Shown here piece by piece: positions 7,024-14,813 of a stretch of DNA of 31,873 nucleotides (within the stretch, counting starts at the first letter, position 1; every line of letters begins with the position of its first letter). The stretch is taken from positions 1 through 31,873 of the forward strand of contig CAYRXS010000046.1 in the NCBI GenBank assembly GCA_964428225.1. The letters are read 5' to 3'. The position numbers and the translations under genes were made by a program. Source of the DNA: JBFMCU01 sp964428225 (lineage in GTDB: Bacteria > Planctomycetota > UBA1135 > GCA-002686595). A model generated the notes under the pieces. That model searched no databases. It saw only the letters and a program-made list of their open reading frames with translations, and had not been told where the DNA came from.

Positions 7024-7766
7024 CGGTAGAACCCCGCGAGCACGCGATAGAGCTCCGGCCGGCGCTCGCGCAGCCGCCGCGGTCGATCGAAGAAGAGCTC
7101 GGTGGACACCGCGAAGAACTCGGCGGGGTTGGTGGCGGCGTACGGCGCCAGGAGGGTCTTCCTTCCCCGCCTCGTCCTCTCCCGGAGGTCGTTGTACTGC
7201 TCGGCGAGAACCCTTCCCCACTCATCGAACTGCTCGAGCGTGAAGAGGGGAGGGATGCCGTCCACCGAGCCGTCGAGCATGTCGAGCTTGTGCGCGAACT
7301 CGTGATAGACCACGTTGTGTCCCTTCGCCGGATCGACGCTCGCCGCGCGGACCGCGTCCCACACGAGCAGCACCGGGCCGCGCATCATCGCCTGTCCGAG
7401 GATCGGCATGGTGCTCTCGCCGACGACGCCGCCGCCCCGGCGCTCGTCGTGCACCACGACCGTCGACGGGTAGATCAGGATGCTCCGCACGTAGCGGTAG
7501 TAGTCGTGGTCGAGGTTCAGCAGGAGCAGGCAGGCCTGCCCCGCGACGGTGATCCGGATCTCGTCGGTGAGCTCGAGTCCGCCGCACCCCTCCCAGCTCT
7601 TCTCCGCGACGAACACCGCCACCAGCTCCTCGAAACGCCTCCGCTCCTCCGCCGAGAAACGCCGCCAGTGGGCCACGTGGCGCCCCAGGATCTCCCGCCA
7701 CTCCTCGGGAAAGGGCTCCTCGAGGATCTTGCGGCGCCGTCGTCGTTTCAGCCACCGGAAGATCAT
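6987..7766 (-). CDS. M90-family zinc peptidase (MtfA-like)
   Basis: A 259-residue protein of the MtfA/DgsA anti-repressor family, cytosolic zinc peptidases; Escherichia coli MtfA also binds the glucose repressor Mlc. The zinc motif HEFAH is at 155-159, with the distal glutamate in NPAEFFAVSTE (Glu216), a conserved MtfA block. The N-terminus begins with an Arg/Lys-rich hydrophobic-flanked segment. The gene is read towards larE and the two coding ends overlap by 37 bp, so convergent transcription could interfere. The start lies 19 bp past the M16 gene stop on the same strand, so these two may share a transcript. No Mlc-like regulator is visible, so the role is open. Confidence 0.92.
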   Translation of the reverse strand: MIFRWLKRRRRRKILEEPFPEEWREILGRHVAHWRRFSAEERRRFEELVAVFVAEKSWEGCGGLELTDEIRITVAGQACLLLLNLDHDYYRYVRSILIYPSTVVVHDERRGGGVVGESTMPILGQAMMRGPVLLVWDAVRAASVDPAKGHNVVYHEFAHKLDMLDGSVDGIPPLFTLEQFDEWGRVLAEQYNDLRERTRRGRKTLLAPYAATNPAEFFAVSTELFFDRPRRLRERRPELYRVLAGFYRQDPANRSAGER

Positions 7767-7785
7767 GACGGGGGAGGCGTCCTCG

Positions 7786-10587
7786 CTATTCGACGGGATC
7801 GCCCTCCGGGGTGACCTCGATCGGCTCGGGGAAGCCCGCCGCCGCGAGCTGCTCGACGATCGTCGCGCGATCGCCGACCAGGACGATGGCCAGGTCCTCC
7901 CAGGCGAACAACCCCGACGCCGCTACCCCGTTGGCCGCCTCGAGGGTGACGTCCTCGAGCTCGGCGAGCTCCCGGGCCGCGGAGTCGAGAGGCCGCGCGT
8001 TCGCGACGAGCCCGGCCAGGTTCGACGCCACCGAGGAGGTTGTCGCCGCCGTCTCGATCAATCCGGTACGCGAGGACTCCAGCGCCTTGCCCAGCTCGTC
8101 GACGGTGATCCCCGCCTTGGAGATCAGGGCGAGCTCGTTGTGAAACTCGCGCAGCGCGGCGCCCGTCTTGTCCGTGAACACCGCGGACGACGCGGTCAGG
8201 GATTGCTGCGCCGCGCTCCGGGAGATGCGCAGGCGGGCGCCGTAGGAGTAGCCGTTGCGCTCGCGCAGGTTCAGGTTCAACCGGCTCGAGAAGGTGCCGC
8301 CGAGCACCACGGTCAGACAATCGCGAACCGTCCAATCGAGACCCTCCTCGGAGGCCACGGGGCGCATGAGGACGATCATCGTCTGCGGGGCGCCGGGACG
8401 ATCCACGACGAACGTCCCCGGCCGCTCGAGCGCCGTCCGGGGCTCGAGATCGACGGCTCGAGCCGGAGCGTCGACCTCCCACGAGCCGAAGCGACGCTCG
8501 AGGTGCTCGCGCAGCTCCTCGACGGCGAAGTCGCCCGCGAAGACGAAGCTCGCGTTCTCCGGGTGCAGGAACAGGTTCAGGGATCCGCGCACGTCCTCCA
8601 GCGCGAGGCACTCCACCGTCTCCACGTACCCGCCCACCGGCCGGCCTCGCGGATCGTCGCGCCCGAAGGCGAGCGTCCGCGCCACCTGGCTGGCCACCGT
8701 CTGCACCCGACGCTTGCGGGCCCGGATCTCGCCGAGGACGAGCGAGCGCTCTCGCTCGAAATCCTCCTCCGCCATGTTGGGTCGCAGAACGAGATCCGCG
8801 AAGAGGTCGAGGGTGGCGTCCATCTGCGAGGTGAGCCCCCTCGTGCTCACGGTGAACGCCTCGCGGCCGGCGCCCGCGCGTATCGAGGCTCCGAGCCCGT
8901 CGACCGCCGCCGCGAACTCGACCGCGTCGCGCCCGCCGGCCCCGGAGTTCATCACGCGGGCGACGAGCGCCGACAGCCCCGACTGCTCGGCCGCGGTGAG
9001 GACCTCACCTCCCCGCACCACGAGCTGTCCCGAGAACAGCCGCGTGCCCGGCCGCGGCACGGCGTGGACCGCGACGCCGTTCGAGAGGGTGAACGTCTCG
9101 GCCTCCGGAGGGGTGAACCGGGAGCGGGGGAAGTCCTCCGGTCGCGCGTCGAGCGTGTCGCCGGCCGTCTCGGCCCCCTCGGGGAAGATCCGCAGGTCCA
9201 CCCGCCCCTCCCCGAGATACTCCCGCGCCACGTCCCGCACGTCCCGCGCCGTCGGCTGCAGCCACCGGTCGAGGTCGCGCTGGAATCCGTCGCTCACCCC
9301 CCAGGACCGGCGGTACGAGTTGATGAGGTCGGCGCGCCGCCGCAGGCTCTCGAGCCGGCTCAGGAATCGCGCCTCCTGCTGGACCTTGACCCGGGCGAGC
9401 TCCTCCTCCGTCGGCCCCGACCGGCGTAGCTCGTCGACGACGTCGAGGATCTCCCGCTCGATCTCCTCGAGGTCCACCCCCGGCGCGGCCAGGGCTTGGA
9501 TATGGAACATCGAGCCCAGCTCTCCGGACATCTGGAAGGCGACTACCTCCTGGGCCAACCCGGTCTCCAGGACGAGGCGTCGCTCCAGACGCGTCGACGG
9601 GCCTCCGGCGAGGATCGAGGCGACGAGCTCCATCTCGCCGTCCCCCGCCTCCCGGGCGGCCGGAGAGTGCCAGGCGAGGTACAGCTTGGGGAACTCGACG
9701 CGGTCCGTGGCCACGATCCGCTTCTCCCGCTCCAGCGTCACGGGAGCGGCGAGGGTCGGCGACGGAACCGGTCCCGCCGGTACCGCCCCCATCAGGCGCT
9801 CCACGAGCTCGCGCGTCGCCACCGGATCGAAGTCTCCGGCCACGACGAGCGTGGCGTTACCCGGAACGTAGTACGTGCGGAAGAACTCGACGACGTCCTC
9901 GACCGTCGCCGCCTCGAGGTCCTCGTGGCTCCCGATGACCGGGTGGTGGTACGGGTGGTCTTCGGGGTAGAGCGCCTCGGGCAGCAGGAGCCTGGCGATT
10001 CCGTATGGCGTGTTCTCCGTGGTCTGTCGACGCTCGTTGCGCACGATGTTGCGCTGGGCGTCGAGCTTCTCCTGGTTCATGTGGTTCGCGAGCTCCGCGA
10101 AGCGGTCGGCGTCGAGCCACAGGAGCGTGGGCAGGAGCGAGCTGGGTCCCTCGCTGTAGTAGTTCGTCCGGTTCTCGCTCGTACTCGCGTTGTTGTATCC
10201 GCCCCCCGTCTCCATGATCACGTCGAACTGGTTGCCGGGGACGCGGCCAGTGCCCATGAACATCAGGTGCTCGAAGAGGTGGGCGAAGCCGGTGCGTCCC
10301 GACTTCTCCTCCTTCGAGCCGACTCCGAACCACGTGTTGATCACGACCTTGGGCAGGGAGTGATCCTCGTGGAACACGACGGTCATCCCGTTCGGCAGCG
10401 TGAACGTCTCGGTGGCGAGGTGGAGCCCTTCCGCTCCCGCGTCCGACGCCGTCGGGGACGGATGGGAGCGCGGCTCCGCGTGATCGTGGATCCGCGGGGG
10501 CGGGGTCGTGCTCCCCCCCTCGTCCACGAAGACGAAGCAGGAGGAGGCGAGGAGGGCCAGGAACGGGACGAGGAGGGAGCTCTTCAT
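7786..10587 (-). CDS. Two-domain M16 metallopeptidase lipoprotein
   Basis: A 933-residue pitrilysin/insulinase-family (M16) protein with two M16 halves. The N-terminal half has the inverted zinc motif HLFEH (His103, Glu106, His107) and the downstream Glu185 in RNERR; the C-terminal half (from about residue 490) keeps the fold but lacks the motif, as in family members where one half is catalytic. The start at MKSSLL gives a clean lipoprotein signal with lipobox ASSC17, then a Pro/Ser/His-rich linker to about residue 55. An earlier in-frame ATG would spoil the signal peptide. It is probably periplasm-facing or outer-membrane anchored and degrades peptides. It is divergent from the YdjY gene, with 170 bp between starts, and followed by the M90 peptidase gene. 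Confidence 0.93.
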   Translation of the reverse strand: MKSSLLVPFLALLASSCFVFVDEGGSTTPPPRIHDHAEPRSHPSPTASDAGAEGLHLATETFTLPNGMTVVFHEDHSLPKVVINTWFGVGSKEEKSGRTGFAHLFEHLMFMGTGRVPGNQFDVIMETGGGYNNASTSENRTNYYSEGPSSLLPTLLWLDADRFAELANHMNQEKLDAQRNIVRNERRQTTENTPYGIARLLLPEALYPEDHPYHHPVIGSHEDLEAATVEDVVEFFRTYYVPGNATLVVAGDFDPVATRELVERLMGAVPAGPVPSPTLAAPVTLEREKRIVATDRVEFPKLYLAWHSPAAREAGDGEMELVASILAGGPSTRLERRLVLETGLAQEVVAFQMSGELGSMFHIQALAAPGVDLEEIEREILDVVDELRRSGPTEEELARVKVQQEARFLSRLESLRRRADLINSYRRSWGVSDGFQRDLDRWLQPTARDVRDVAREYLGEGRVDLRIFPEGAETAGDTLDARPEDFPRSRFTPPEAETFTLSNGVAVHAVPRPGTRLFSGQLVVRGGEVLTAAEQSGLSALVARVMNSGAGGRDAVEFAAAVDGLGASIRAGAGREAFTVSTRGLTSQMDATLDLFADLVLRPNMAEEDFERERSLVLGEIRARKRRVQTVASQVARTLAFGRDDPRGRPVGGYVETVECLALEDVRGSLNLFLHPENASFVFAGDFAVEELREHLERRFGSWEVDAPARAVDLEPRTALERPGTFVVDRPGAPQTMIVLMRPVASEEGLDWTVRDCLTVVLGGTFSSRLNLNLRERNGYSYGARLRISRSAAQQSLTASSAVFTDKTGAALREFHNELALISKAGITVDELGKALESSRTGLIETAATTSSVASNLAGLVANARPLDSAARELAELEDVTLEAANGVAASGLFAWEDLAIVLVGDRATIVEQLAAAGFPEPIEVTPEGDPVE

Positions 10588-10621
10588 GTTCGTATGTGCC
10601 TCTCGGAGTCGGAGGCCGGTC

Positions 10622-10627
10622 ATCATA
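10622..10627 (-). promoter_or_regulatory. -10 box (TATGAT) of the M16 gene
   Basis: On the minus strand G-TATGAT lies 34 bp before the ATG at 10587, followed by a purine-rich GAGAGG that can serve as ribosome binding site. No good -35 lies at 17 bp. Confidence 0.45.
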
Positions 10628-10695
10628 CGATCCGGGGGGACGGGAGCGCCCGCGGTGTCGGGGTGCGTCGGCTCCGTGAACCCGTCGATCGTTCC

Positions 10696-10724
10696 TTGCG
10701 TTCAGTGCGGAAGGCGCCTATTCC
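10696..10724 (+). promoter_or_regulatory. Promoter of the YdjY operon (TTGCGT-17-TATTCC)
   Basis: TTGCGT (10696-10701) and TATTCC (10719-10724) are separated by 17 bp. They lie 33 bp before the ATG of the YdjY-domain gene, in the divergent region shared with the M16 gene. Confidence 0.45.
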
Positions 10725-10757
10725 TCATCACCTGGCCCGTTCCGAGCCCTCGTCCCC

Positions 10758-11591
10758 ATGAAGCATCACGCGATTCTCCTCCCCGGCCTCCTCGTCCTTG
10801 CACTTCTCTCACGATCGAATCCCGAGCGGCCGGCTCCGGGGGAGGCGACGGCGCAGGACGACGAGCCGGAGGTCTCCCTCGTCGAGAGCCTGGCCGCCTC
10901 CGACGTGCGCCTCGACGTCGAGCGCGGGATGGTCTCGATCCCGGCCCGCGTCCTCGTGCGCCGGGACCTCCTCGAGTACCTGCTCGTCAACTCGCGCGGC
11001 GCGACGCACGAGAGCATGTTCGTGACCGAGGTCGTGCCCAGCATGCTGAACGTCGGCCTGCTCGCCACCGGCGTCGACCGGGGAGCCAACGCCCGGTTCG
11101 AGCCGCTCGAGCCCGCGCCCCCCGAAGAGGAGGGGCGTGACGGTCGACCCGCGGTGGAGGTCGTGCCTCCCTCGGGCGACGGCTTCCTGCTGTACGCCGC
11201 CTGGCGAGAGGGAGAGGAGACGTATCTCTATCGCGTCGACGACCTCATCTCGAACCTGACCACCGGTCGCAGCATGCGCCGGCATCGCTGGGTGTACCTC
11301 GGCTCGCGCTTCGCGGTGCTCCGCGGTGGCGAGGAAGAGAAGTTCGTCGCCGACCTGGAGGGCAACCTCATCAACATCTCCTTCTTCTACCAGGGCAACA
11401 CCCTCCTGACCGCGGCGCTCCCCCAGTGCGTCGAGCAGACCATCTGGGTCGCGAACAGCTGGCTGCTGCCGCCCTTCGAGGCTCCCGTCTCCCTGATCTT
11501 TTCGCGGGAGAAGATCGACCGGCTCTCCGAGGACTGGGAGGCGAGCCTGCCCGTGGTGACCGCGACCGAGGGGGCGGCGGATGGCGGCTAG
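10758..11591 (+). CDS. Exported YdjY-domain protein
   Basis: A 277-residue protein with an N-terminal signal-like hydrophobic segment (residues 6-17) and a region from about 46 to 100 resembling the YdjY domain: MVSIPARVLVRRDLLEYLLV, then a THESMF block and a SMLNVGLLATG block. The domain is frequent in planctomycete exported proteins, and its function is unknown. The C-terminal half has a WVYLGSRF stretch and a segment with two buried-looking hydrophobic runs, but no catalytic motif that I recognise. It is first in a probable operon: the next gene starts 11 bp before this stop. The assignment to YdjY rests on pattern recognition, not a search. Confidence 0.72.
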   Translation: MKHHAILLPGLLVLALLSRSNPERPAPGEATAQDDEPEVSLVESLAASDVRLDVERGMVSIPARVLVRRDLLEYLLVNSRGATHESMFVTEVVPSMLNVGLLATGVDRGANARFEPLEPAPPEEEGRDGRPAVEVVPPSGDGFLLYAAWREGEETYLYRVDDLISNLTTGRSMRRHRWVYLGSRFAVLRGGEEEKFVADLEGNLINISFFYQGNTLLTAALPQCVEQTIWVANSWLLPPFEAPVSLIFSREKIDRLSEDWEASLPVVTATEGAADGG

Positions 11592-12714
11592 GCGACCGGC
11601 GGGAAGCACCTGGCGCGACGCCGACCTGCGGGGCGGAGCGGGAATCCGACCGACCTCGGTGGCTTCGGTCGTGCGGCGCACGCGTCTGGGGCTGTCGGCG
11701 GCCCGGTGGGGCGAGAGCGTGCTCCTCGGCGTCGCCGCGATGTGCCTCACGCTCGCCGTGGCCCGGATCGAGGGCGCCGGGCCGGACTCGCTGGAGATCT
11801 GGGCGGTCGCCCTGCTCGCCGGGGCCTTCGCCGGGGCGGCGTGGCGGCTGGCGCACCGGCTCGACGAGCACGGTGTGGCGCGAGCCATCGACCGGCGTCT
11901 GCGCCACCGCGGCGCGCTCGTGACCGCCTTCGAGATCGAGGAGCGGAACGTGCAGACGCCCCTGGCCCGGATCCTGTGCGCCCGCGTCCTGGGGCGCCTG
12001 CGCACCCGGGAGGCGCTGCAGGCCCTCGCGCCGCCCATCGTCCTTCCCCTGGTGGCACCGCTGGCCGCGGTCGCGCTCCTCGCCCTCGCCCTCGAGAGAG
12101 GCCGCGCGGATGGAACCGCCGGCCCCGTGGACATGCGCGCGGCCGTGGAGGAGCTCGAAGGCCTGACCCTCCAGGCCCTGACGGCGCGGGACGAGGGGGC
12201 GGTGGACACCGAGACCGTCGGGGAGCTGCTCACCCTGCGTCGCCGCGTCGAGAGCCTCGCTGCCGCCGTGGCTCGCGGCGACGAGGCCCCCGAGACCACC
12301 CTCGCGGAGGTCGAGGCGCTCGATCGCGAGCTGGGCGCCCTGGCCCCCCGCGTCCGGCGGGAGCCGGAGATCGCGGGGATGCTCGAGGCCGTTCGACCCT
12401 ACCTGGACGCCGCCCGGATGGGGCTCTCCTCTCCCGGGGAGGAGCCCGGCGCGGGGGAAGGCGGGATCGGCGGGGATTCGGGGGGAGCCTCGCTGACGGA
12501 GGGGGGGGAACACGGCACAATGTCGGGCTCCGACGTCCCCGGGGCGGTTGCCGATCCCGGCGATCTGCGGGACGAGCGGGCCGGCTCCGAGGCGGGCTCG
12601 ATCGCGGGCTCCTGGTGGGCGGCGGACTACGACGACATCGTGGCGCGCTGGATCGAGATCCTCCGCGACGAGCACCGGGAGCGCGACCGCTCCCCAAACC
12701 CCGACGGAGGCTGA
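11581..12714 (+). CDS. Predicted membrane protein, DUF4175-like N-terminus, unknown function
   Basis: A 377-residue protein I cannot name. Two hydrophobic hairpins at about 43-60 and 73-90, and another at about 155-175, suggest an inner-membrane anchor. Between them lies a helical segment with AIDRRLRHRGALVTAFEIEE, reminiscent of DUF4175-type proteins where a membrane pair precedes a soluble helical part. The rest is alpha-helical and Glu/Arg rich (about 180-280), then a Gly/Ser/Glu-rich low-complexity linker (about 282-345), then a short conserved-looking WWAADYDDIVARWIE end. It overlaps the YdjY gene by 11 bp (GAGGGGG precedes the ATG) and is followed 7 bp later by inositol-phosphate synthase, so it is the middle of an operon. 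Confidence 0.7.
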   Translation: MAARRPAGSTWRDADLRGGAGIRPTSVASVVRRTRLGLSAARWGESVLLGVAAMCLTLAVARIEGAGPDSLEIWAVALLAGAFAGAAWRLAHRLDEHGVARAIDRRLRHRGALVTAFEIEERNVQTPLARILCARVLGRLRTREALQALAPPIVLPLVAPLAAVALLALALERGRADGTAGPVDMRAAVEELEGLTLQALTARDEGAVDTETVGELLTLRRRVESLAAAVARGDEAPETTLAEVEALDRELGALAPRVRREPEIAGMLEAVRPYLDAARMGLSSPGEEPGAGEGGIGGDSGGASLTEGGEHGTMSGSDVPGAVADPGDLRDERAGSEAGSIAGSWWAADYDDIVARWIEILRDEHRERDRSPNPDGG

Positions 12715-12721
12715 GAGGTCC

Positions 12722-13942
12722 TTGGAAGAGCCGAACGAGGGTCGACGCCTGGGCGTTTGGATGATCGGCGCGCGGGGGGCGATCGCTACCTGCGTCGTCC
12801 ATGGGCTCGTGGGGCTCCGCCGGGGCCTGCTCGAGCCGGTGGGGATCGCCACCGCCGGAGGTCCCTTCGCGGACCTTCCCCTGCGGGGATTCGAGGGGAT
12901 GGTCCTCGGGGGTCACGAGATCCGTCCGGGAGACGCTTCGAGCGCGGCGGACGAGCTCGTTCGCCACGGGGTGCTCACGCCGGAGCTCGCCGCGGCCGCG
13001 CGCGAGGAGGCGGCGGCCTTCGACGCGCGGATCCGCCCCGGCATCCTCGACGACGGGGGAAGGGATCGGGACGACCTCGATCCCGCGTCCGTAGAGCTGA
13101 GCACGGCCTCGGCCATCGACCAGGCCTGGCGCCTGCGCGAGGACGTCGAGGCCTTCCGCGAGGCGAACACGCTCGATCGCGTCGTCGTCGTCAACCTGGC
13201 GAGCACGGAGGCCTGGCAAGAGGAGCGGCCCGCCTGGGGAGACCTCGCCGCGCTCGAGAAGGCGATGGGCGAGCCGAACGGCGTTCCCGCGTCCTGCGTG
13301 TACGCCTGGGCCGCGCTGCGGGCCGGCTGCCCCTTCGTCAACTTCACGCCGAACCGCGGCTCGGCGATCCCCGCCCTGCGCCAGCTCGTGCGCGAGTGCC
13401 GGCTTCCCCATTGCGGCAACGACGGCAAGACGGGGGAGACGTTGCTCAAGACCGCCCTCGCCCCGATGTTCACGGCCCGGGCGCTGAAGGTGCTCACCTG
13501 GCAGGGCTACAACATGCTCGGGAACCGCGACGGGGAGATGCTCGCGGATCCCGCGCGTCGCGAGGCGAAGTGCCGCAACAAGGACGCCGCGTTGCGCGCG
13601 CTCCTGGCCGACGACTCGACGCACACGGAGGTCGGCATCGACTACGTCCCGTCCCTCCACGACTGGAAGACCGCGTGGGACTTCATCCACTTCGAGGGAT
13701 TCCTCGGGGCCCGGATGAGCCTGCAGCTCACGTGGGCCGGTAGCGATTCCGCCCTCGCCGCGCCGCTCGTCATCGACCTCGTCCGCCTCGCCGACTTCGC
13801 GGCGGAGCGCGGGGAGGTCGGAGAGATGGAGCACACCGCCTGCTACTTCAAGTCGCCGCTGGCGGGTGGAACGCACGACTTCCACGCGCAGTTCCGGCGG
13901 CTTTTGGAGTACGCCGAGCGGCACCTCGACGGGAGCGGGTAG
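12722..13942 (+). CDS. ino1: Inositol-3-phosphate synthase
   Basis: Converts glucose 6-phosphate to 1L-myo-inositol 3-phosphate with NAD as a recycled cofactor, the first step to inositol lipids and inositol-based solutes. The 406-residue product has an N-terminal Rossmann motif VWMIGARGAIAT, GGHEIR, a VNLAS strand, NFTPNRGSAIPAL, the GNDGKTGETLLKT block with conserved Lys and Asp, and LTWQGYNMLGNRDG, all hallmarks of the family. I chose TTG 12722 because it precedes the Rossmann strand; the next ATG (12761) would cut that strand. GGAGG at 12706 is within reach. It closes the YdjY operon. A linked inositol monophosphatase or phosphotransferase is not seen. Confidence 0.93.
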   Translation: MEEPNEGRRLGVWMIGARGAIATCVVHGLVGLRRGLLEPVGIATAGGPFADLPLRGFEGMVLGGHEIRPGDASSAADELVRHGVLTPELAAAAREEAAAFDARIRPGILDDGGRDRDDLDPASVELSTASAIDQAWRLREDVEAFREANTLDRVVVVNLASTEAWQEERPAWGDLAALEKAMGEPNGVPASCVYAWAALRAGCPFVNFTPNRGSAIPALRQLVRECRLPHCGNDGKTGETLLKTALAPMFTARALKVLTWQGYNMLGNRDGEMLADPARREAKCRNKDAALRALLADDSTHTEVGIDYVPSLHDWKTAWDFIHFEGFLGARMSLQLTWAGSDSALAAPLVIDLVRLADFAAERGEVGEMEHTACYFKSPLAGGTHDFHAQFRRLLEYAERHLDGSG

Positions 13943-13958
13943 CACTCGCGAAGAGGCG

Positions 13959-14084
13959 GAGTATCTCTCGCAAAGGCGCAAGGGCGCAAAGATGAGGATG
14001 CGGCCGCTACGCGGCCAGCATCATTCCCACAACGGCCGCATTCCTGTCCGTCTTTGCGCCTTGGCGTCTTTGCGAGAGATACTC
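13959..14084. repeat. Structured inverted-repeat element (MITE/REP-like)
   Basis: Two 33-bp arms, 13959-13991 and 14052-14084, are reverse complements at 30 of 33 positions. Each carries the pattern of interspersed GCAAAG and GGCGCAAAG units ending in GAGTATCTCTC. The 60-bp centre holds a further hairpin: GATGC (13997-14001) and GGCCGC (14002-14007) pair with GCGGCC and GCATC (14011-14022) around a bulged A. CGCAAAG-type palindromes like this are known as dispersed repeats in several phyla; no transposase is adjacent. It fills the gap between ino1 and the methylase gene and ends 21 bp before the methylase -10 box. Confidence 0.75.
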
Positions 14085-14105
14085 TCCCCCGAGTCCCCGC
14101 GGGCG

Positions 14106-14111
14106 TACACT
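14106..14111 (+). promoter_or_regulatory. -10 box (TACACT) of the methylase gene, leaderless geometry
   Basis: G-TACACT ends 6 bp before the ATG at 14118, as at 5245 and 6220. No Shine-Dalgarno fits between, which supports a leaderless start. No good -35 is seen; the inverted repeat lies just upstream. Confidence 0.42.
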
Positions 14112-14117
14112 TCCGGC

Positions 14118-14813
14118 ATGCGCCGCAAGCCGCCGCTGAAGCTGCAGACGACGTCGCTCTGGTACTACCCCTCGCAGCAGCACGCCGAGGAGCCGATGGG
14201 GGATCCGCGCTTCCCGGGCCGGACTCCGACGTTCGTCATCTGGAACCTGCTCGAGCGCTACACGCGGCCCGGAGACCTGGTCGTCGATCCGTTCTGCGGG
14301 GGGGGCACCACCCTCGACGTCGCGCGCTCCATGGACCGGGAGGTGCTGGGCTTCGACGTCGCGCCCGAGCGCGAGGACATCCGCCGCGCCGACGCTCGCG
14401 ACCTTCCACTCGAGGACGATTCCGCGGACTTCTTCTTCATGGATCCGCCGTACTCGACGCACCTCGAATACTCGGGGCAGGGAGAGTGCATCGGGGAGCT
14501 GGACGCCTTCGAGCCGGAGTACTTCGAGGCCCTCGAGGGGGTCTTCGACGAGGCGAATCGCTGCCTACGCGATCGGCGATACCTGGCGGTGTACGTGTCC
14601 GACACGTACCGGAAGAAGCGAGGCTTCGTGGCCCTGGGCGCGCGGCTCTCCCTCCTCCTCGAGGCGCGCTTCCGCCCCATCGACCACGTCGCGGTGGTGC
14701 GGGGAAGCCGCAAGCTCGAGAAGCCCCGCTTCCACCGCACGGCCGCGGAGCAGAACTTCTTCCTGCGGGGATTCACCCACCTGCTCATCTTCAAGAAGGA
14801 GAAGGAGCGGTGA
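14118..14813 (+). CDS. Orphan DNA methylase (DPPY type)
   Basis: A compact 231-residue S-adenosylmethionine-dependent amino-methyltransferase. The SAM-binding motif I is DPFCGGGTT (residues 57-65) and the catalytic motif IV is DPPY (109-112), typical of N6-adenine or N4-cytosine DNA methylases. Motif I precedes motif IV, so the order is not that of the usual beta class where DPPY comes first. There is almost no room for a separate target-recognition domain. No restriction subunit or specificity gene is adjacent, so it looks like an orphan. An RNA or other target is possible. Its TGA overlaps the GTG of the next, membrane-enzyme gene (GTGA), an unexpected coupling. Confidence 0.82.
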   Translation: MRRKPPLKLQTTSLWYYPSQQHAEEPMGDPRFPGRTPTFVIWNLLERYTRPGDLVVDPFCGGGTTLDVARSMDREVLGFDVAPEREDIRRADARDLPLEDDSADFFFMDPPYSTHLEYSGQGECIGELDAFEPEYFEALEGVFDEANRCLRDRRYLAVYVSDTYRKKRGFVALGARLSLLLEARFRPIDHVAVVRGSRKLEKPRFHRTAAEQNFFLRGFTHLLIFKKEKER

